Below the pieces are notes generated by a model, which ran no database searches, was not told the DNA's origin, and saw only the letters and a program-made list of their open reading frames with translations. A DNA stretch of 7,435 nt from Pseudomonadota bacterium (lineage in GTDB: Bacteria > Pseudomonadota > Alphaproteobacteria > Rhizobiales > Xanthobacteraceae), in assembly GCA_021779635.1 (NCBI GenBank), contig JAJYAH010000335.1:1-7435 (forward strand). The letters run 5' to 3'. Position numbers and translations under genes: made by a program. The number at the start of each line of letters is the position of its first letter. The stretch's first letter is position 1. Shown piece after piece: positions 5,219 through 7,435 of this stretch.

Positions 5219-6988
5219 CTACTCCGTGCCCTCGGAGCGGAATACAGCGATGGAAACCGCTCTTCCCTGCGAAATATTATAACCCTCGATGCGAGCGGCG
5301 ACATTGTAACGCAGGCCGATGGCTTCGGCGCGTTGGGCAAAACCGCGCTCCGAGCGCGATTCGACCAATGCGAACCTGCAACTGCCCTGCCGCAGGAAAT
5401 CCGCAGCACCCGATCCGTCCGTCAACAGGGTCGAGGTGCCGGTCATGAACACCAGGCTCGGCTCCTGGAAGCCTGCGGCAGCGGCCTTCGGTCCGACGCA
5501 GACGACATTGCGCAGCGCGCGCGCGATCTCGGCGCTTGGAAACAGTGGCGTCAGCGCCGGCACCACGATGCCATAAATGGCCATGGCCAGAAACATCGCC
5601 GCGACCACGGCGTTCAGCAGCGAGCGTTCGGCGCGGTTGTCATCGTAAAGCCACCAGGCGAACAGTCCGAAGATGAGAGCCGCCGCCACGAAGGGCCATG
5701 CCAGAAAAACCGGCTGGCGCGTCAGCGTCACCGCTCCAACCACGGCAATGACCGAGGTCAGCGCTGGAATGACGAACCACCAGGCTGCCCCGCGCATCAA
5801 CCATGATCGCGACAACACGCGGCGCTCCAGCGCGCCGACCGTCAGGATGGCGATCGCCGGATAGAGCGGCAGCACATAATGCGGCAATTTCGTCAGCACC
5901 AGTTCGAACACGATCCAGGACGGGATCAGCCACGCCAGCAGAAACTGCGCACCCGGCTCCCGCCTCGCCCGCCAAACCGCGGGCGCAGCCATTCCAGCGA
6001 GCGGCGCTCCCGGCCAGAAGGTCACCCAGAACAGCAGCAAATAGATGCCGGGCGGGGCGCCGTGGGATTCCTGCGCCGCCAGCTTGCTCAGCATGTCGCC
6101 GCCGATCGAATTCGAGAAAAAGGCATCGCCGGCACGCCAGAAGATCGCGATGAACCAGGGCAGCACCAGAACCAGAAGCCACATCAGGCCCCATACCGGG
6201 CGCAGCCGCCAAAGCCACGTTGCCGATCGGTCGAAGATCGCCAGCGTGGCAATCGCAAGCCCGACGAACATCACGATCAACGGCCCCTTGAGCAGGACGC
6301 CGCCAGCCAGCGCCGTCCAGAAGATCGCGGGCCATATCCATGGCGGATGCTCGGGATCCTCGCCCCGCTGCCAGGACAGATAAACCCGCGCCAGCGCTCC
6401 CATCGCCGCAACGACGGTGAGCAGCAGCATGGCGTCGGTCTTGGCGAGCCGGGCTTCGACGCCAAGCAACACCGAACTGCACATCATGAGGGCGGCCAAT
6501 ATCGCGCCGCGCCGCGTCACGAATGCCAGCGCCGTCCAGTAAGTCAGCAGCACAGCCCCGATAGCGCCGATCAAAGACGGAACGCGGTACAGCCAGATGC
6601 GGACCTGTGCCCGCGGCAAGCCCAACCCCGAGGCTATTTCGACCGCGGCTGACTGCAGCCAATAAATGCCGACCGGCTTCTTGTAGCGCACCTCATCCTG
6701 GAAACGGATGTCGACGAAATCACCGGTTTCGACCATTTGCTTGGTCGCCTGCGCGAACCGCGCCTCGTCGCGATCGATCGGCGGAATGTTGAAAAATCCG
6801 GGCAGAAACATCAGCAAACCGCACAGGGTGAGGAAGGCGATCGCGCGGACATGGCTGCCCGTCACAAAATCGAGCACGCCGATCAGCCGGCTACCGGGAT
6901 TCACCCGGTTTTTCGGTTCACGCGGCTCTCCAAATCGGGGGCGGGCATAGGTCTCGGCCATTGGTTCCGCATACGCCGAAACCACCAT
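5219..6988 (-). CDS. ArnT-like polyprenyl-phosphate-sugar-dependent membrane glycosyltransferase (PMT_2/GT39-GT83 type)
   Basis: Polytopic inner-membrane GT-C enzyme, 589 residues (E. coli ArnT is 550). It would move a sugar from a lipid-phosphate donor onto an envelope acceptor in the periplasm. Seen: a soluble N-terminus of about 45 residues, a first membrane segment at 49-67, then the first periplasmic loop with the acidic motif IDRDEARFAQATKQM (71-85; Asp74-Glu75 match the DE of ArnT), KKPVGIYWLQ (103-112), EARLAKTDAMLLL (178-190), LLKGPLI (232-238), and KLPHYVLPLYPA (367-378). About twelve hydrophobic segments run to about 490, followed by a C-terminal soluble domain (about 500-589). Start: ATG at 6988, 23 nt after the pbpC stop. 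An alternative ATG at 6961 (MAETYARP) is equally weak in ribosome sites and may be the true one. The neighbouring GT2 probably makes its donor. Lipid A is a likely acceptor by family and context. Transfer to core LPS, a hopanoid-lipid A, or protein is not excluded. Confidence 0.9.
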   Translation of the reverse strand: MVVSAYAEPMAETYARPRFGEPREPKNRVNPGSRLIGVLDFVTGSHVRAIAFLTLCGLLMFLPGFFNIPPIDRDEARFAQATKQMVETGDFVDIRFQDEVRYKKPVGIYWLQSAAVEIASGLGLPRAQVRIWLYRVPSLIGAIGAVLLTYWTALAFVTRRGAILAALMMCSSVLLGVEARLAKTDAMLLLTVVAAMGALARVYLSWQRGEDPEHPPWIWPAIFWTALAGGVLLKGPLIVMFVGLAIATLAIFDRSATWLWRLRPVWGLMWLLVLVLPWFIAIFWRAGDAFFSNSIGGDMLSKLAAQESHGAPPGIYLLLFWVTFWPGAPLAGMAAPAVWRARREPGAQFLLAWLIPSWIVFELVLTKLPHYVLPLYPAIAILTVGALERRVLSRSWLMRGAAWWFVIPALTSVIAVVGAVTLTRQPVFLAWPFVAAALIFGLFAWWLYDDNRAERSLLNAVVAAMFLAMAIYGIVVPALTPLFPSAEIARALRNVVCVGPKAAAAGFQEPSLVFMTGTSTLLTDGSGAADFLRQGSCRFALVESRSERGFAQRAEAIGLRYNVAARIEGYNISQGRAVSIAVFRSEGTE

Positions 6989-7011
6989 CGCGACAACCGC
7001 TTGGCGCGTAG

Positions 7012-7435
7012 CTACTGAATTCGGACGACAACTGTGTCCGCGGCGCCCGTGGCATCTATGACAGTCAATCTGGCAAAGCCCGGGCCCGGCGAATCGACCA
7101 GGCGCTGGCGCCGGCTATCGATTTCGCCCACCGCCGCGCCGTTCACCAGCATGGTCATGGGAAGCACGCCGCCGGCGACTTTAACCGGCATGCCGGAAAA
7201 TTGGGCATCGCCCGAATTCGTCACGTCAATCCGCGAACCATTCAATGGAAACTGGATATGCGGTGCCTGCTCGCCACCGGTGCGCACCAGTTCCCCCAAG
7301 GGTCGAAATCGTCTTAGCGGGAGCGGAAGTTTGGCATTGCTTGCCATCAGCGCACCCTTCGGCGGCCGCGGCAGGGGCGCCGGCAACTTTCCGGTGCGGG
7401 CGAAGGCATCGAACAGAATTGGCGCGGCGGAGATC
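7012..7435 (-). CDS. pbpC: Penicillin-binding protein 1C, C-terminal part (5' end outside window)
   Basis: The last 140 residues of a class A penicillin-binding protein of the 1C type, a periplasmic, membrane-anchored peptidoglycan glycosyltransferase/transpeptidase. The frame is open to the window edge, so the short stretch from the TTG at 7386 is not a separate gene. Seen: the end of the transpeptidase region (SAAPILFDAFAR, residues 2-13 of the visible part), a Pro-rich linker (18-26), then a BiPBP_C domain from about 58 to 138, with HIQFPLNGSRID (59-70), VAGGVLPMTMLVNG (86-99), RQRLVDSPGPGFARLTVIDA (109-128) and the terminal VVVRIQ. The catalytic domains are not visible, so activity cannot be judged. 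It is followed 23 nt later by the ArnT-like gene on the same strand, which suggests co-transcription of a peptidoglycan enzyme with envelope glycosylation genes. Confidence 0.88.
   Translation of the reverse strand, partial: ISAAPILFDAFARTGKLPAPLPRPPKGALMASNAKLPLPLRRFRPLGELVRTGGEQAPHIQFPLNGSRIDVTNSGDAQFSGMPVKVAGGVLPMTMLVNGAAVGEIDSRRQRLVDSPGPGFARLTVIDATGAADTVVVRIQ

Noticed and set aside
5879..6652. 257-residue plus-strand frame opposite the ArnT-like gene
   Set aside because: Gln/Arg/Pro-rich antisense translation of a GC-rich membrane protein gene, with no support as a protein.
5640..6662. 340-residue minus-strand frame inside the ArnT-like gene
   Set aside because: Same strand, other frame, inside an intact membrane protein gene. 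The translation is Ala/Gly/Arg-rich and lacks membrane segments or motifs.
7012..7386. Stand-alone 124-residue gene starting at the TTG at 7386
   Set aside because: The frame continues upstream to the window edge, and the upstream residues match the PbpC transpeptidase end, so this is the C-terminus of a larger protein.
1..7435. Mobile element, CRISPR, toxin-antitoxin or phage signatures
   Set aside because: No transposase, integrase, repeat array, tRNA or attachment-like duplication was seen on either strand, and gene composition is even across the window.

Overview
The window looks like chromosomal DNA from an alphaproteobacterium of the Bradyrhizobium/Rhodopseudomonas group (Nitrobacteraceae). 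This rests on the high GC content, the strongly GC-biased third codon positions, the Aap-type general amino-acid transporter, and the general look of the proteins. It is inference from recognition, not a database match. I see no transposase, integrase, phage gene, tRNA, rRNA or CRISPR array. Coding density is very high.

Layout: positions 2-1702 (minus strand) hold the start of a general L-amino-acid ABC transporter operon, aapJ (binding protein) followed after 18 nt by aapQ (permease, cut by the window edge). A 314-nt divergent intergenic region (1703-2016) separates aapJ from metC (cystathionine beta-lyase, plus strand, 2017-3210). It carries back-to-back candidate promoters whose -35 hexamers form an inverted repeat. 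metC converges on a five-gene minus-strand run with only 18 nt between the stop codons, and this junction holds GC-rich hairpins.

The minus-strand run is read from right to left: the C-terminus of penicillin-binding protein 1C (pbpC, partial), an ArnT-like membrane glycosyltransferase, a PAP2 phosphatase, a GT2 polyprenyl-phosphate-sugar synthase, and a small LAB_N membrane protein. Spacings are 23 nt, 0 nt (stop abuts start), 57 nt and an 8-nt overlap, so it is very likely one operon.

The last four genes together look like a complete lipid-linked sugar pathway for the periplasm. GT2 would charge a polyprenyl-phosphate in the cytoplasm, the LAB_N protein may help move it across the inner membrane, the ArnT-like enzyme would transfer the sugar to an envelope acceptor such as lipid A, and PAP2 would remove a phosphate from the acceptor or help recycle the carrier. 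Bradyrhizobium-type lipid A is known to carry neutral sugar or uronic acid where other bacteria carry phosphate, which makes lipid A the most attractive acceptor. The sugar and acceptor cannot be read from the sequence.
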